A DNA stretch of 64,000 nucleotides, taken from positions 1 to 64,000 of the forward strand of contig NZ_JAIQDG010000045.1 in NCBI RefSeq assembly GCF_020037125.1. The letters run 5' to 3'. Positions 41,744 to 51,189 of this stretch are shown piece after piece. Origin of the DNA: Myxococcus sp. RHSTA-1-4. GTDB taxonomy: Bacteria > Myxococcota > Myxococcia > Myxococcales > Myxococcaceae. Each line of letters starts with the position of its first letter. The first letter of the stretch is position 1. A model generated the notes under the pieces. The model made no database searches, was not told the origin of the DNA, and was given only the letters and a program-made list of their open reading frames with translations. A program made the position numbers and the translations under genes.

Positions 41744-42826
41744 ATGGTCCGCTCGCCTCTCCTCGTCCTGGCTCTCTCGGCAACGGTCGCGGTCGCCACC
41801 TCCTGCTCCTCGTCGGGGCCGGTATCGGACATCCCGAGCGTCCTGCGCTTCGACGCGACCCCCGCGGCCATCGCCCAGGGCGGGTCCGCCGAGCTGTCCT
41901 GGGAGGTCACCGGCGCGCAGAACGTTTCCATCGATCACGGCGTGGGTGAGGTGAGCGGAAGCTCGGTGCAGGTCAGCCCGACAGCGACGACGACGTACAC
42001 GCTCACGGCGACCAACGAACACGGCAGCACCACCGCGAATACCACGGTCACGGTGAGCACGTCCGGTGGGACGAATCTCTCCGGGAGCCTCACGACGCGC
42101 ACGCTGACGCTCGCGGGCTCGCCGTACCAGGTGACCGGGGATCTGACGGTGCCGGCGGGGAACCGGCTCACCCTCGAGCCCGGCGTCCGCCTGGTCTTCA
42201 TGGGGCACTTCAAGCTCGCCGTGTTTGGGCGGATCACCGCGCGGGGCACCGCCGCGAGCCCCATCGTCTTCACCGCCGCCAATCCCACCACCGGCTGGGC
42301 CGGACTGCGGCTGGCGGCGACGTCGGATGCCGGTTCGGACATCCTCGAACACTGCATCTTCGAGTACGGCAACAAGGTCGGCGGTCAGGACGGCGCGGGC
42401 GCAGAGGGCTCTTACTCCGAGGTCGCCGGTGGCGCGCTCTGGATTGGCTCGCGTGCGAACGTGAACGTGAACCACAACGAGTTCCGCTTCAACAAGGCGC
42501 CCGCGTTCGGCGGCGCGCTGATGCTGATCTCGCCGACCAGCTCGGGTGTCGCCACCGGGAACAACTTCCACGACAACGAGTGCACCGGTCCGCGAACCCA
42601 GTTCCAGGGCGTGGGCGGGGCGGTCAACACGGCGCACCTCTCGGCCAGCACCCACTGGACGTTCCGCGACGGCGAGTTCCGCAACAACAAGGCACCGGAG
42701 GGCGGGGCGCTCTACTTCTTCGACAGCAGCGTGACGCTCGAAGGCATCGCGATGTCGGGCAACACCCCGCAGAACTGGGCGACGCCGGAGCCGCACCGGC
42801 TGACGATCCTCAACACGCCGAGGTAG
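41744..42826 (+). CDS. Lipoprotein with Ig-like domain and right-handed beta-helix
   Basis: 360 aa. Signal peptide ends in VATSC (Cys about 21). Residues 30-110 form an Ig-like/PKD-like domain (IAQGGSAELSWEVTGAQNVS, then TTTYTLTATNEHG). After a Ser/Thr linker, from about 140 on, a right-handed parallel beta-helix follows with repeated VNHNEFRFNKAPAFGGALM-like rungs (GGAL, GGAVN, GGALYFF). It resembles polysaccharide-binding or degrading surface proteins, but no catalytic cluster is assignable. Single gene. Confidence 0.8.
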   Translation: MVRSPLLVLALSATVAVATSCSSSGPVSDIPSVLRFDATPAAIAQGGSAELSWEVTGAQNVSIDHGVGEVSGSSVQVSPTATTTYTLTATNEHGSTTANTTVTVSTSGGTNLSGSLTTRTLTLAGSPYQVTGDLTVPAGNRLTLEPGVRLVFMGHFKLAVFGRITARGTAASPIVFTAANPTTGWAGLRLAATSDAGSDILEHCIFEYGNKVGGQDGAGAEGSYSEVAGGALWIGSRANVNVNHNEFRFNKAPAFGGALMLISPTSSGVATGNNFHDNECTGPRTQFQGVGGAVNTAHLSASTHWTFRDGEFRNNKAPEGGALYFFDSSVTLEGIAMSGNTPQNWATPEPHRLTILNTPR

Positions 42827-42872
42827 CGCTCAGCTCCTGTCCGCGAGGATGCCGGGGGCCGCGGCGTTTCAC

Positions 42873-43016
42873 TCAGCTTCCCACGCCGAGGACCACTTTC
42901 CCTCGGACATGCCCGCCCTCGGCGTACCCAAACGCGTCAGCGAGACGGGGCTCGCTCCACAGCGCACGCAGTTCACTCCACATGTCCGGGAGAGTACCGA
43001 ACCCGATCCGGGCGCG
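42873..43016 (-). pseudogene. C-terminal remnant of a zinc-type alcohol/quinone dehydrogenase (MDR)
   Basis: The leftward frame ends RLADAFGYAEGGHVRGKVVL then VGS and stop. This is the standard C-terminus of medium-chain dehydrogenase/reductases (AF-y-eGGHvrGKVVl-V). The preceding 25 residues are consistent (MWSELRALWSEP), but the nucleotide-binding core is missing upstream. It is a broken gene tail between two lipoprotein/protease genes. Confidence 0.6.
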
Positions 43017-43229
43017 GCTCGGCCGAAAGTACGACCGTCGCGCGAATGTCGGCCCATCCGCGGCAGCACCGGCCCGGCTCCCAGCAGGACCGGCGCCCGC
43101 CTGCCGGCGACGGGAGGAAGACCAGAGGAGCGGGCGACCGTCGCGCCGGGCTCGCGGGCCCACATGCACCTCGCCCGTGCGCGTCAGAGATTAGCGGAGG
43201 GAGAGAGCCAACGCAGAGGAGGGAAAGCC
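43017..43229. other. Non-coding stretch before the metalloprotease
   Basis: Upstream sequence of the protease gene at 43230. It carries only low-complexity Arg/Gly/Pro frames. The ribosome-binding site (GAGGAGGGA at 43216) lies at its right end. Confidence 0.4.
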
Positions 43230-44249
43230 ATGGCCGAGACAGACAGAATCCGCGACGTCCTCCGGCAGATTGCCGAGCTGGCCAATTCGGTGACGAGGGA
43301 AGGCGGGCCTTCGGAGCGGGGAGGCGTCCCTCGCGAGGAAGGCGTGGAGACGCTTCCGGCGAGCCAGGGCGGCTGCACGCTGAAGGCCCTGCCCAGCCGC
43401 CTGGTGGTGAGGGCGGCCGAGTATGCGCGCAAGGTCAACCCGGCCAACGCGCCGCAGCTGGCGCCGCTGGGCGCGGCGGGGCTGCGCATTCCGCAGGACC
43501 CGATGCGCATCGCCGTCCTGACATCGAAGTACTGGGGCGCGGCGACGCGTCAGCTGACGGTCAGCTTCATGGAGTCCACGCCGACCGACCTGCGGGCCCG
43601 CATCGTCAATCACCTGAACGCATGGGCGACGAGCGGGGGAGTCTCGTTCGTGCAGACGAGCGGCATCGGCGATGTCCGCATCTCCCGGGGCCAGGGCGGC
43701 TACTGGTCCTATCTCGGAACGGACATCCGGCTCATTCCGACGAACCGGCAGACGATGAACCTCGAGGGCTTCACGATGAACACGCCCGAGTCCGAGTACC
43801 GCCGGGTCGTCCGACACGAAGCGGGACACACGCTCGGCTTCCCGCACGAACACATGCGCCGCGAGCTCGTGGCCCGCATCGACCCGCAGAAGGCCTACGC
43901 GTACTTCCTCGCGACGTATGGGTGGGACAAGGAGACGGTCGACCAGCAGGTGCTCACGCCGCTCGATGAGCAGTCCATCTTCGGCACTCCCTCGGACCAG
44001 ACCTCCATCATGTGCTACCAGCTCCCGGCGTCCATCACCCGCGACGGGAAGCCCATCGTGGGCGGCATGGACATCAACATGACGGACTATCTGTTCGCGG
44101 GTCTCATCTACCCGAGGTTCGGCTTCGGAGCGGCCGTTGCCGGCCGCGAGGTGGAGCCGGTGTACGAGGAGGAGCAGGCCCCCGCCGCGTCGCAGGCGTA
44201 CGGCGCGCAGGACTGGGACGCGGCGCAGGACCCTCGGAACCTCATGTAG
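43230..44249 (+). CDS. Metzincin-type zinc metalloprotease
   Basis: 339 aa from ATG 43230 with a strong GAGGAGGGA site. The catalytic zinc motif is HEAGHTLGFPHEH (HExxHxxGxxHE) and the Met-turn SIMCYQLP. The N-terminal 55 residues are a charged pro-like region without a signal peptide. The C-terminal tail is acidic (PVYEEEQAPA). The central fold has the M12-like TVSFMESTPTDLRARIVNHL, then WATSGGVSFVQTSG. The lack of a signal peptide means export by another route or lysis. A perfect hairpin terminator follows. It is a fairly rare intracellular-looking member of this family. Confidence 0.88.
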   Translation: MAETDRIRDVLRQIAELANSVTREGGPSERGGVPREEGVETLPASQGGCTLKALPSRLVVRAAEYARKVNPANAPQLAPLGAAGLRIPQDPMRIAVLTSKYWGAATRQLTVSFMESTPTDLRARIVNHLNAWATSGGVSFVQTSGIGDVRISRGQGGYWSYLGTDIRLIPTNRQTMNLEGFTMNTPESEYRRVVRHEAGHTLGFPHEHMRRELVARIDPQKAYAYFLATYGWDKETVDQQVLTPLDEQSIFGTPSDQTSIMCYQLPASITRDGKPIVGGMDINMTDYLFAGLIYPRFGFGAAVAGREVEPVYEEEQAPAASQAYGAQDWDAAQDPRNLM

Positions 44250-44311
44250 CCCGCGCCCATCCGGCCGCCTTCCGCAACGCGGCGATGGGAGGGGCGCGGT
44301 GCGGGCCGGGC

Positions 44312-44337
44312 CCCGTGGCACGCCGCCGTGCCACGGG
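44312..44337 (+). terminator. Intrinsic terminator of the metalloprotease gene
   Basis: CCCGTGGCACG (44312-44322) pairs perfectly with CGTGCCACGGG (44327-44337), an 11-bp stem with a 4-base loop, 60 bases past the stop codon. The U-run is weak. Its core CCCCGTGGC/GCCACGGG resembles the repeated terminators at 8599, 19092 and 39585. Confidence 0.65.
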
Positions 44338-44672
44338 AGTCTCCGTTGGGCCAACATCTACGGCTGGTGGGACCGGAACATGGGCAGGGGCGCCCACCTG
44401 GGAGGGTGAGACGACGGCGCAGGACCGCAACAGCCCCGCGCGCGCCGCCGTGATGGACCCCGTGCAGATGTGGGGCCATGCCCGCTCCGGCACCTCCTGT
44501 GGAGATGGCACTGGCTGGACGGCCTGGCCGAGCACAGCCGAACTCTGACTGGGTCTGGGTGTACGGCTATCCGGAGTGGAGCACGTCGAGCGTGGACGAC
44601 GTGTGGAGCCGCGCTCCCGGGGGGCGTGGCACAATGCCGGGCATCGCCTTTCGAAGCGAAGGCAGGAGCCCC
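44338..44672. other. Intergenic stretch, no gene seen
   Basis: 335 bp with no convincing gene. A rightward frame around 44545-44620 (SDWVWVYGYPEWST) is protein-like but short and has no start. The RNA upstream of the acetyltransferase gene begins with AGGAG before ATG 44673. Confidence 0.35.
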
Positions 44673-45227
44673 ATGCCAGGAACGCATTCTCCCCTCAGCG
44701 TCGCCCCCGCCCTCGAGACCGAGCGCCTCGTCCTGCGCGGCCATGTGCTCGGCGACTTCGCTGATTCCGTCGCGCTGTGGGCAGACCCGGAGGTGACGCG
44801 CCACATCACCGGCAAGCCCTCCACCGAGGAAGAGACCTGGGCACGCCTGCTGCGCTACGTCGGACACTGGGCGCTGCTGGGGTTTGGCTACTGGGTGGTG
44901 CGGGAGAGGGCCACGGGGCGGTTCGTCGGTGAGGTCGGGTTCGCCGACTTCAAGCGGGATCTCACGCCCTCTATCGCCGGTGTGCCTGAAGCCGGCTGGG
45001 CGCTTGCGCCCTGGGCGCATGGCAAGGGTTATGCGACGGAGGCCGTCCGCGCCGCCCACACCTGGTGCGAGGCACGCTTCGGAGCGATACGGACCGTCTG
45101 CATCATCGCCCCGGAGAACACGGCCTCGCTTCGGGTAGCGGCGAGGTGCGACTTCAAGGAAGTCACCCGCACGACCTACAAGGGCGAACCGAGCATCCTC
45201 TTCGAGCGGAGGGGAGTCACTCCCTGA
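44673..45227 (+). CDS. GNAT-family N-acetyltransferase (RimJ/RimL-like)
   Basis: 184 aa from ATG 44673. Pattern: LETERLVLRGHVLGDFADSV at the start, then FGYWVVRERATGRFVGEVGF, GWALAPWAHGKGYATEAVRA (the acetyl-CoA pyrophosphate loop) and IIAPENTASLRVAARCDF. This is the RimJ/RimL-like acetyltransferase branch; targets may be protein N-termini, antibiotics or other amines. No operon partner. The longer open frame to 44478 has no family similarity. Confidence 0.9.
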   Translation: MPGTHSPLSVAPALETERLVLRGHVLGDFADSVALWADPEVTRHITGKPSTEEETWARLLRYVGHWALLGFGYWVVRERATGRFVGEVGFADFKRDLTPSIAGVPEAGWALAPWAHGKGYATEAVRAAHTWCEARFGAIRTVCIIAPENTASLRVAARCDFKEVTRTTYKGEPSILFERRGVTP

Positions 45228-45701
45228 CGATGGATGCGTGGCTGGAGCTGGCAGCCTACGTGGGGGTGTAATGCCGGACCGTGCCGGCACCTTCTCGAGT
45301 CCGCACCGCCCCCGAGGGCGAGGCAGAGGAATGCCCATCGGGGGTAGCAGGCTGCCCAACCCTGGGAAGGCTCGTCGTCATGGGAGCGAAATGACACGGC
45401 CGCCTGCCTGCCACTGTTCTGCCCGGAGGGCACTGGTGCTGTCGCGCCGGGCAACCCCTTCCTGGCCGCCCTGGCGGGTACGCTCCGTGCAGCCGACCGC
45501 TCGCGCGGTGGTCGTCACGCACGGGGCGGCGGGCCCTGGTTCACACTCGGAAGGGGGGGGCGGATGCATCCGGGAGGGGAGCGGTTGCGTGAGCGCGGGA
45601 AGGCGGGGCGGCTTGCGCTGCTCGCCGGCACAGCCGCACGGGGCCCGTCGGCCGCGTTCGGGTTGGGGGCACCGGGGAGGCGGCGAAGCGCGGGAAGTCT
45701 C

Positions 45702-46550
45702 ATGCCTTACGTGCCCTCCCGGATGCACCTGATGCTCGTGCTCGTGGCGTCCGCGCTCCTGCTCGCCTGCGGTGGGGAGCGTCAGCTCTCGCTCCAGTTC
45801 GCCGCCCAGGTGCGCGGCGAGCCTCTGCGCTGCGATGCGCTCTACGAGAAGATCGGTGCCTCGGGGAGCACCCTCCAGTTGCTGGACTTCAAGGCGTATG
45901 TCCGCGGCGTCTCGCTGGTGCGCGAGAATGGGGACAGGCACCCCCTGGTGCTGGAGCAGGATGGGCGCTGGCAGCGCGAAACGGTCGCCATGCTGGACTT
46001 CGAGGACGGTACCGGCACCTGCAACACGGGCAGCCCGGAGCTCCGCACCGAGGTGGTGGGCTACGTGCGCGACTTCGACGACTACACCGGCGTGGAGTTC
46101 ACGCTGGGGGTGCCGCCCGAGCTCAACCACAGGAATGTGGAATGGGTCGACCCACCCCTCAATGTTCCCAGCATGTGGTGGAGCTGGACGCACGGCTACA
46201 GGTTCCTCCGTCTCGACGTGCGCTCGGGTGGCAACAGGCCCTATGTCTTCCACGTCCGTGCCGACGGCTGCACGGGGACGCCAGACATCGGCGTCAAGTG
46301 CAGCGCCGAGAACCAGGGCACCCTCTTCCTCAAGGGCTTCGTTCCGGGGAAGAGCCGGGTCGTCTTCGACGTGGCCGCACTCTTCGCGCACACGGACTTC
46401 GAGAGCTCCGGGGACGGGATGACGGACCTCGTTGCAGGATGCCTCTCCAGCGCCGACGACCCGGAGTGTGCCTCGCTGTTCGCGCAGGTCGGGCTCGGCA
46501 GCGGGCCCATGGCCCCTGGCGGCGCGGACGCCTTCATTCGTGTGGAGTAG
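45702..46550 (+). CDS. MbnP-type (metallo-mystery pair) four-Cys lipoprotein
   Basis: 282 aa from ATG 45702 (ATG 45723 is an alternative). Signal peptide with lipobox LLAC. The mature part is the four-Cys metallo-mystery/MbnP domain: LSLQFAAQVRGEPLRCDALY, LLDFKAYVRGVSLVRENG, FTLGVPPELNHRN, and Cys pairs in GTGTCNTG, DGCTGTPDIGVKC and GCLSSADDPEC. MbnP proteins work with the dihaem protein MbnH in copper acquisition, MbnH oxidising a Trp of MbnP. No MbnH-like dihaem gene is adjacent on either side, so this is an orphan. Confidence 0.82.
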   Translation: MPYVPSRMHLMLVLVASALLLACGGERQLSLQFAAQVRGEPLRCDALYEKIGASGSTLQLLDFKAYVRGVSLVRENGDRHPLVLEQDGRWQRETVAMLDFEDGTGTCNTGSPELRTEVVGYVRDFDDYTGVEFTLGVPPELNHRNVEWVDPPLNVPSMWWSWTHGYRFLRLDVRSGGNRPYVFHVRADGCTGTPDIGVKCSAENQGTLFLKGFVPGKSRVVFDVAALFAHTDFESSGDGMTDLVAGCLSSADDPECASLFAQVGLGSGPMAPGGADAFIRVE

Positions 46551-46608
46551 GTCCGGCGATGTTCGCGTGGACCGGACCGTGCGCCCCTCGGCAACGGAGT
46601 GATGAGAC

Positions 46609-48600
46609 ATGCCGCGACGATTGGGATTGAGGGCAGTATGCGGTGCTGTACTCCTCGGGCTGCTCACGAACTGCGGGCCGGAGAAGGAGCCGCCGGAAGG
46701 GCTCAACTCGGCGCAGGTGCTGAACATCGTCTGCGGGCGCGAGGATGCGAACCCGATGCAGAAGAAGGGCTGCGAGGGGAGGGCGTGCGTGGTGGAGGGC
46801 CACATCTTCGGAAAGGAGGTGGCCTACTTGTGGTTGGACGAGGGGGACCTGGAGAGCGCGAACCTCATCCTCGAGGACACCTGGCCCGTTCCCCGGTTCG
46901 ACCCTGTCCACCTGCCGCCGCCGCTGACCTGGACGGAGGACCCCTACGGCGAGAAGTTCTGGCGCTACATCTTCTACGGGCTGCGGCCCACGGCCCACCT
47001 CCTGTGGGCCTTCCGCGAGACGGGCGAGCGGCGCTACCGCGACAAGCTCATGGACGTCTTCAGGAGCTTCGCCGCCGACAGCAAGAACTCCGTCTTCAGC
47101 CGGGACAAACACGGCACCGCCTACCGGGCCATGGTGTTCGTCAACTCGTACTGGAAGCTCAAGCACGCGGGCGCCCTCTCCAGGGAGGAGGCGCAGTTGC
47201 TCGAGCAGCTCATCCTCGAGGACGCGCGCTTCCTGGAGGACCCGAAGAATTTCGAGGCCGGGTTCAACCACGGGTTCGCCGAAGCGGCGGCGTTGCTGCT
47301 CATCGCGGAGAACTTCCCGCACTTCGAGGACGCGTCCCGCTGGCGCGAGCTCGCGCTCGCCCGCTACGACGATTTGCTCTCGGACATCATCGGCTCGGAC
47401 GGCTTCATCATCGAGAACTCCGCCTATTACCAGTTCTACGTCTTCACCCAGGTGTATCAGCTGGCGCAGTGGGCTCGGACCCACGGCGTGGAGCTGCCCC
47501 CGCAGGTGTGGCCCGTGCTGGAGCGGATGGCCCGCTTTGCCTCCTACATCGTGCAGCCCGACGGGCACATTCCCATGCTCGGGGCGAGCCAGCGCCTCCT
47601 GGTGCGCAAGCACCAACCGGTGTTGCTCGCGCGGATGGGCGCGGTCTTCCCCGAGCTGGCGCACATGCTGACGGCAGGCATGTGCGGCAGCGCGCCCACC
47701 GAGCGCCTCGCCTTCTTCGAGAGCTCCGGCGTCGCCGTGCTGCGCTCCTCGTTCGACCCCGCCCTGGACTACAGGGAACAGACGCACCTGATATTCGACA
47801 TGGGGCCCTACCGCACGGACCACAGCCACCTGGACGCCCTCAACGTGGTCCTCTACTCGGCCGGGCGCACGCTGCTGACCGACCCCGGGATGTTCACCGA
47901 GGAGCCGGGGGACGAGGAGGCCTACTTCCGCAGCACCCGCGCCCACAACACCGTGACGGTGGACGGGCTGGACCAGCGCGCGGGGCACGCAAGCCCCGGC
48001 CTGTCCGCACAGGGGGGGCGGTGGCTCTACCAGTCGGGCTTCCACACGCTGTACGAGGGGGTGGGCCACTGGCGCGCGGTGATGTTGCTGGAGAAGGACG
48101 TCGTCCTGGTGTTGGACCGGCTCACCTCGGAAGGCTCGCACCGCTTCGAGCAGCGCTGGCAGTTCCAGCCGGACCTCACTGTCTCCACGCAGGGCACCTC
48201 CACGTCCGTCACCGACAAGACGGGCAAGCGCGTCCTCCAGGTCACCCAGGCCCTGCCCGAGGGACTGTCCGTCTCCACGGTGCGCGGGGCCACCGGGCCG
48301 TACGACGGGTGGTACTCGGAAGACTACGAGGTGCGCAAGAAGGCGACGGTGCTCGTCTACCCGCGCGAGGGCGTCCAGGCCCACTACGCGACCCTCTTCA
48401 CCAGCGGTCTGAACGCCACATCGCCGGTCCGAGTCTCCGCCTGGCCGCGGCCGGACGGGCTCGAGGTGCACGCTTGTGCCGCGGGCCGCGGCTATCACAT
48501 CCGGGTGCAGCGGCCAGCCGGGACGGACGAGGCCGTCACCGTCACCACTGCACCCGCGGAGTGTGAGCGGGAGGAGGCCGGCGCCCCCGGCCCGCCCTGA
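46609..48600 (+). CDS. Heparinase II/III-family polysaccharide lyase lipoprotein
   Basis: 663 aa. Signal peptide with lipobox LLTNC (Cys about 22). An N-terminal alpha/alpha-toroid (about 60-350) shows FRETGERRYRDKLMDVFRSF, then NHGFAEAAALLLIAENFP and DGFIIENSAYYQFYVF, with the catalytic Tyr likely in SAYY. From about 400 the heparinase II/III beta-sandwich follows: RTDHSHLDALNVVLYSAGRT, LLTDPGMF, AHNTVTVDGLDQ. The family degrades heparin-like or alginate-like uronic polysaccharides by beta-elimination. It is convergent, with stop codons directly abutting (48600/48601), with a PL6-like lyase, so the two likely act on related polymers. Confidence 0.88.
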   Translation: MPRRLGLRAVCGAVLLGLLTNCGPEKEPPEGLNSAQVLNIVCGREDANPMQKKGCEGRACVVEGHIFGKEVAYLWLDEGDLESANLILEDTWPVPRFDPVHLPPPLTWTEDPYGEKFWRYIFYGLRPTAHLLWAFRETGERRYRDKLMDVFRSFAADSKNSVFSRDKHGTAYRAMVFVNSYWKLKHAGALSREEAQLLEQLILEDARFLEDPKNFEAGFNHGFAEAAALLLIAENFPHFEDASRWRELALARYDDLLSDIIGSDGFIIENSAYYQFYVFTQVYQLAQWARTHGVELPPQVWPVLERMARFASYIVQPDGHIPMLGASQRLLVRKHQPVLLARMGAVFPELAHMLTAGMCGSAPTERLAFFESSGVAVLRSSFDPALDYREQTHLIFDMGPYRTDHSHLDALNVVLYSAGRTLLTDPGMFTEEPGDEEAYFRSTRAHNTVTVDGLDQRAGHASPGLSAQGGRWLYQSGFHTLYEGVGHWRAVMLLEKDVVLVLDRLTSEGSHRFEQRWQFQPDLTVSTQGTSTSVTDKTGKRVLQVTQALPEGLSVSTVRGATGPYDGWYSEDYEVRKKATVLVYPREGVQAHYATLFTSGLNATSPVRVSAWPRPDGLEVHACAAGRGYHIRVQRPAGTDEAVTVTTAPAECEREEAGAPGPP

Positions 48601-50352
48601 TTAGGGCGCGTGGGGGCCGACGTCCGCGGGGGTGAGCGGACGGCGCAAGGCAGGGCCGCTCGCCGCCTGGTCCGCACCCACGTCCAGCGCGCCGGTGCGC
48701 ACCTGGGCATCCATGTCCGTGGTGAGCTGCAGGCCACTGGGGGAGGGGCGGGCCGCGCCGGCCACCGGGCTTCCGGCGGAGGGACGCATCAGGCCATCCC
48801 CCGCGCGCACCAGCCTGGGGTCCACCCGGACGTAGCCGTTGGACGGCATGTCACCGGGCGAGGCCGCGCCCCAGAGGATGTTGCCGGCGGCGGTGAACCC
48901 GTCCGGGGCTCGCTCGAAGTCCACCAACGTCCCCTGCTCACCGACGATGAGGTTGTTCTCCACGCGCAGGTCCCGGGCCGGGATGGGCCGTCTTGAGTCC
49001 GAGGAGCCGATCACCAGGTGGGTCGGGTTGTTGCCCACCAGGGTGTTGAAGGCCACCGTCACACGGGCGGCCACGCTGCAGTCGGTGCCCAGGCCCGTGT
49101 CCTCCTCGGTGCAGCCGCTGCTGAGGAGGAGCGTGCCCTGGGCGCCCGTGCCGGTGCTGCCCTCGATGTAGTTGTTGGTGATGAGGTGGTCGTGGCCGTA
49201 GATGCGCATGCCCCCCGCGTTGTTCAGGATGAAGTTGCCGTCCACCACCGTCTTGTTGCCGTGGCGCAGCACCAGCGAGCCCTTGTTGTTGCGCAGGGTG
49301 TTGCCGCGGAAGACGTTCTCCGAGCTCTTGTTGGAGATGACCTCGGGGTCACCGTTGCACTCCTCGAAGAGGTTCGCCTCCACGAGCGTGTGCGCGCTGA
49401 TGGGGCCGCGCTTGCTGTCGCCAATCCGCAGGCACTCGCCACCCTCTTCGTCGAGGGTCAGCTTGTGGAAGTAGTTGTGGTCGATGCGGTCGTGCTGCGA
49501 CATGCCCAGGCTTCCGTCCGGCGCGTCACCATAAACGGCGAGGAAGACGTTGGAGCTCGTCTTGTCGTGGAAGTGGTTGTGGTCGATGCGGTTGTAGCCA
49601 CTGCCCGCGCCTTCGAGTCTCAGCCAGGTGCTGATGGACGTCGTGTCCTTGAGGGCGAGCTCGTTTCGGGTGAAGCGGACGTGGGTCGAGCCGACGATTC
49701 TCAGCGCGACGCCCCCCTCCGCCACCCCGTGCGTCAGCTTGAAGCCCCGCAGGATGACGTGGGAGGCGCCCTGCACGAGGAAGCTCGAGGAGCCTCCGAT
49801 GGTCGCCCTGCCCACGGTCTGCGCCGTGATGACGATGGGGGCCTGTTCCGTCCCCTGGACCGACACCTTGATGGGGGGCGTGTTCGTATAGGTGCCATCG
49901 GCGAGCTCGATGCGGTCTCCCGGGATGGCGGAAGCAATCATGGTCCGCAGCTCGTCGAGGCTGCGTGCGGTGCGCGTCCGCTTGGGAGTGGGAAGGACAT
50001 CGGCCTGCTCGGCGGGGGCCGGGGGAGTGCCGGGCTCCGTCGGGTCGGGGGCGGCAGGCCCGGTGTCAGGGGGGGGCTCAGGGGTGGGCTCAGGGGTTCC
50101 GGAGTCCTGCTCGGCAGGGGGGAGCGGGGGAGTGCCGGGCTCCGTCGTGTCGGGGGCGGCGGGCTCGGTGCCGGGGGTGGGTTCAGGGGTGCCGACGCCG
50201 GGGTCAGCAGGTCCGGCGACGGGCGCAGAGGGGATGGCGCCCGGAGAGGAGTCACCCGGCGAGGTCCCCTCTCCAGCTCCGCCACTGCTGCAGCCTGCCG
50301 ACAGCAGGAGTGCGAAGGCCGTCACAGCGCATGCCACTTGAAGTTTCCGCAA
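48601..50352 (-). CDS. Chondroitinase-B-like (PL6) right-handed beta-helix lyase, secreted
   Basis: 583 aa. Signal peptide with lipobox LSAGC (Cys about 21), then 100 residues of Pro/Thr/Glu/Ala-rich linker (TPEPTPGTEPAAPDTTEPGT-like). The catalytic part (about 130-560) is a parallel beta-helix: LDELRTMIASAIPGDRIELA, YNRIDHNHFHDKTS, HDRIDHNYFHKLTLDEEGGE, CLRIGDSKRGP, VISNKSSENVFRGNTLRNNK, LRHGNKTVVDGNFILNN. The Lys and Arg in NKS and LRHG correspond to the catalytic pair in PL6 alginate/chondroitin lyases. It reads toward the heparinase gene, sharing the junction at 48600/48601. Confidence 0.87.
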   Translation of the reverse strand: MRKLQVACAVTAFALLLSAGCSSGGAGEGTSPGDSSPGAIPSAPVAGPADPGVGTPEPTPGTEPAAPDTTEPGTPPLPPAEQDSGTPEPTPEPPPDTGPAAPDPTEPGTPPAPAEQADVLPTPKRTRTARSLDELRTMIASAIPGDRIELADGTYTNTPPIKVSVQGTEQAPIVITAQTVGRATIGGSSSFLVQGASHVILRGFKLTHGVAEGGVALRIVGSTHVRFTRNELALKDTTSISTWLRLEGAGSGYNRIDHNHFHDKTSSNVFLAVYGDAPDGSLGMSQHDRIDHNYFHKLTLDEEGGECLRIGDSKRGPISAHTLVEANLFEECNGDPEVISNKSSENVFRGNTLRNNKGSLVLRHGNKTVVDGNFILNNAGGMRIYGHDHLITNNYIEGSTGTGAQGTLLLSSGCTEEDTGLGTDCSVAARVTVAFNTLVGNNPTHLVIGSSDSRRPIPARDLRVENNLIVGEQGTLVDFERAPDGFTAAGNILWGAASPGDMPSNGYVRVDPRLVRAGDGLMRPSAGSPVAGAARPSPSGLQLTTDMDAQVRTGALDVGADQAASGPALRRPLTPADVGPHAP

Positions 50353-50625
50353 ACGACGTCTCCTCCAGCGGGCCCCGCGCGAGGCACACCGCCACGCGCG
50401 GGAGTGGTTTCCCGGGCGCGGCAGGAGCCACCCCTATCTGCGGGGCCCGCCTTCTTGTTGAGTGGAAGGCCCATCCCTCGCGCCGACGGGCGAGGGGCGA
50501 GCCTTGTGACGCACCCCTCAACGCAAGCACGGTGCTTGAATTCCAACTCAACCGTGCCCGCCCTCGGGCCGGGAGGGCGCGCCCTCCAGCGTCCGCTCCT
50601 GGAGGAGCCGAGCGGCGGAGGGAGG

Positions 50626-51189
50626 CTACTGCTGGTGGGCCTGCATCCGCTCACCCGTGGCGAAGAACACGCCGCCAGCCAGGTGGTGGATGGGGCGGTA
50701 CTCCTCTCCGGCGCTGAAGTCCCACCCACCGTTCTTCCACACCGAGTCCTCGACCCATGCCGCGACGACCTCGGCGATGAACAGGTCGTACTTGCGCTGG
50801 ACGTCCGGCTCGGCGAGCACGCGGCACTCCAGCCACCCCACGCAGCCCTCCACGAGCGGTGCCTGCACGCGGGAGGCGGGGGCGGCCCTCAACCCCGACG
50901 ACGCCCACTTGTCCTCGTGGCGCCCGGAGGTCGAGCCCACGGCGTACACCTGGTCCAGCTGCGCGCGCGTGGGGACGCAGAGGGTGAGCTCACCCGAGGC
51001 GTCCACCAGCTCGCGGGTGAAGGTGCCCTCGGCAATGACGACGGAGACCTTGGGCGGCACGAAGTCGATGGGCATGGCCCAGGCGGCGGCCATCACGTTG
51101 GTGCGGCCCTGCGCGGCGCTCGTGACGAGCGTGGTGGGGCCGTGGTTGAGCAGCTTGTAGGCGCGGCGGAGCTCGAGCGGGACTCTCAT
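50626..51189 (-). CDS. Flavin reductase-like (FMN-binding) protein
   Basis: 187 aa from ATG 51189. Split-barrel flavin reductase pattern: LLNHGPTTLVTSAAQGRTNV, MAAAWAMPIDFVPPKVSVVI, ELTLCVPTRAQLDQVYAVGS, then LECRVLAEPDV and the C-terminal GGVFFATGE. It binds FMN and uses NADH or NADPH, often as a reductase partner of a monooxygenase. No monooxygenase is adjacent, so the role is open. It reads the same way as the PL6 gene but is separated by 270 bp with a 16-bp palindrome (50572-50587). Confidence 0.88.
   Translation of the reverse strand: MRVPLELRRAYKLLNHGPTTLVTSAAQGRTNVMAAAWAMPIDFVPPKVSVVIAEGTFTRELVDASGELTLCVPTRAQLDQVYAVGSTSGRHEDKWASSGLRAAPASRVQAPLVEGCVGWLECRVLAEPDVQRKYDLFIAEVVAAWVEDSVWKNGGWDFSAGEEYRPIHHLAGGVFFATGERMQAHQQ

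Noticed and set aside
46534-48498. 654-aa leftward and matching rightward alternative frames
   Set aside because: Shadows of the heparinase gene, whose frame has a lipobox and conserved motifs.
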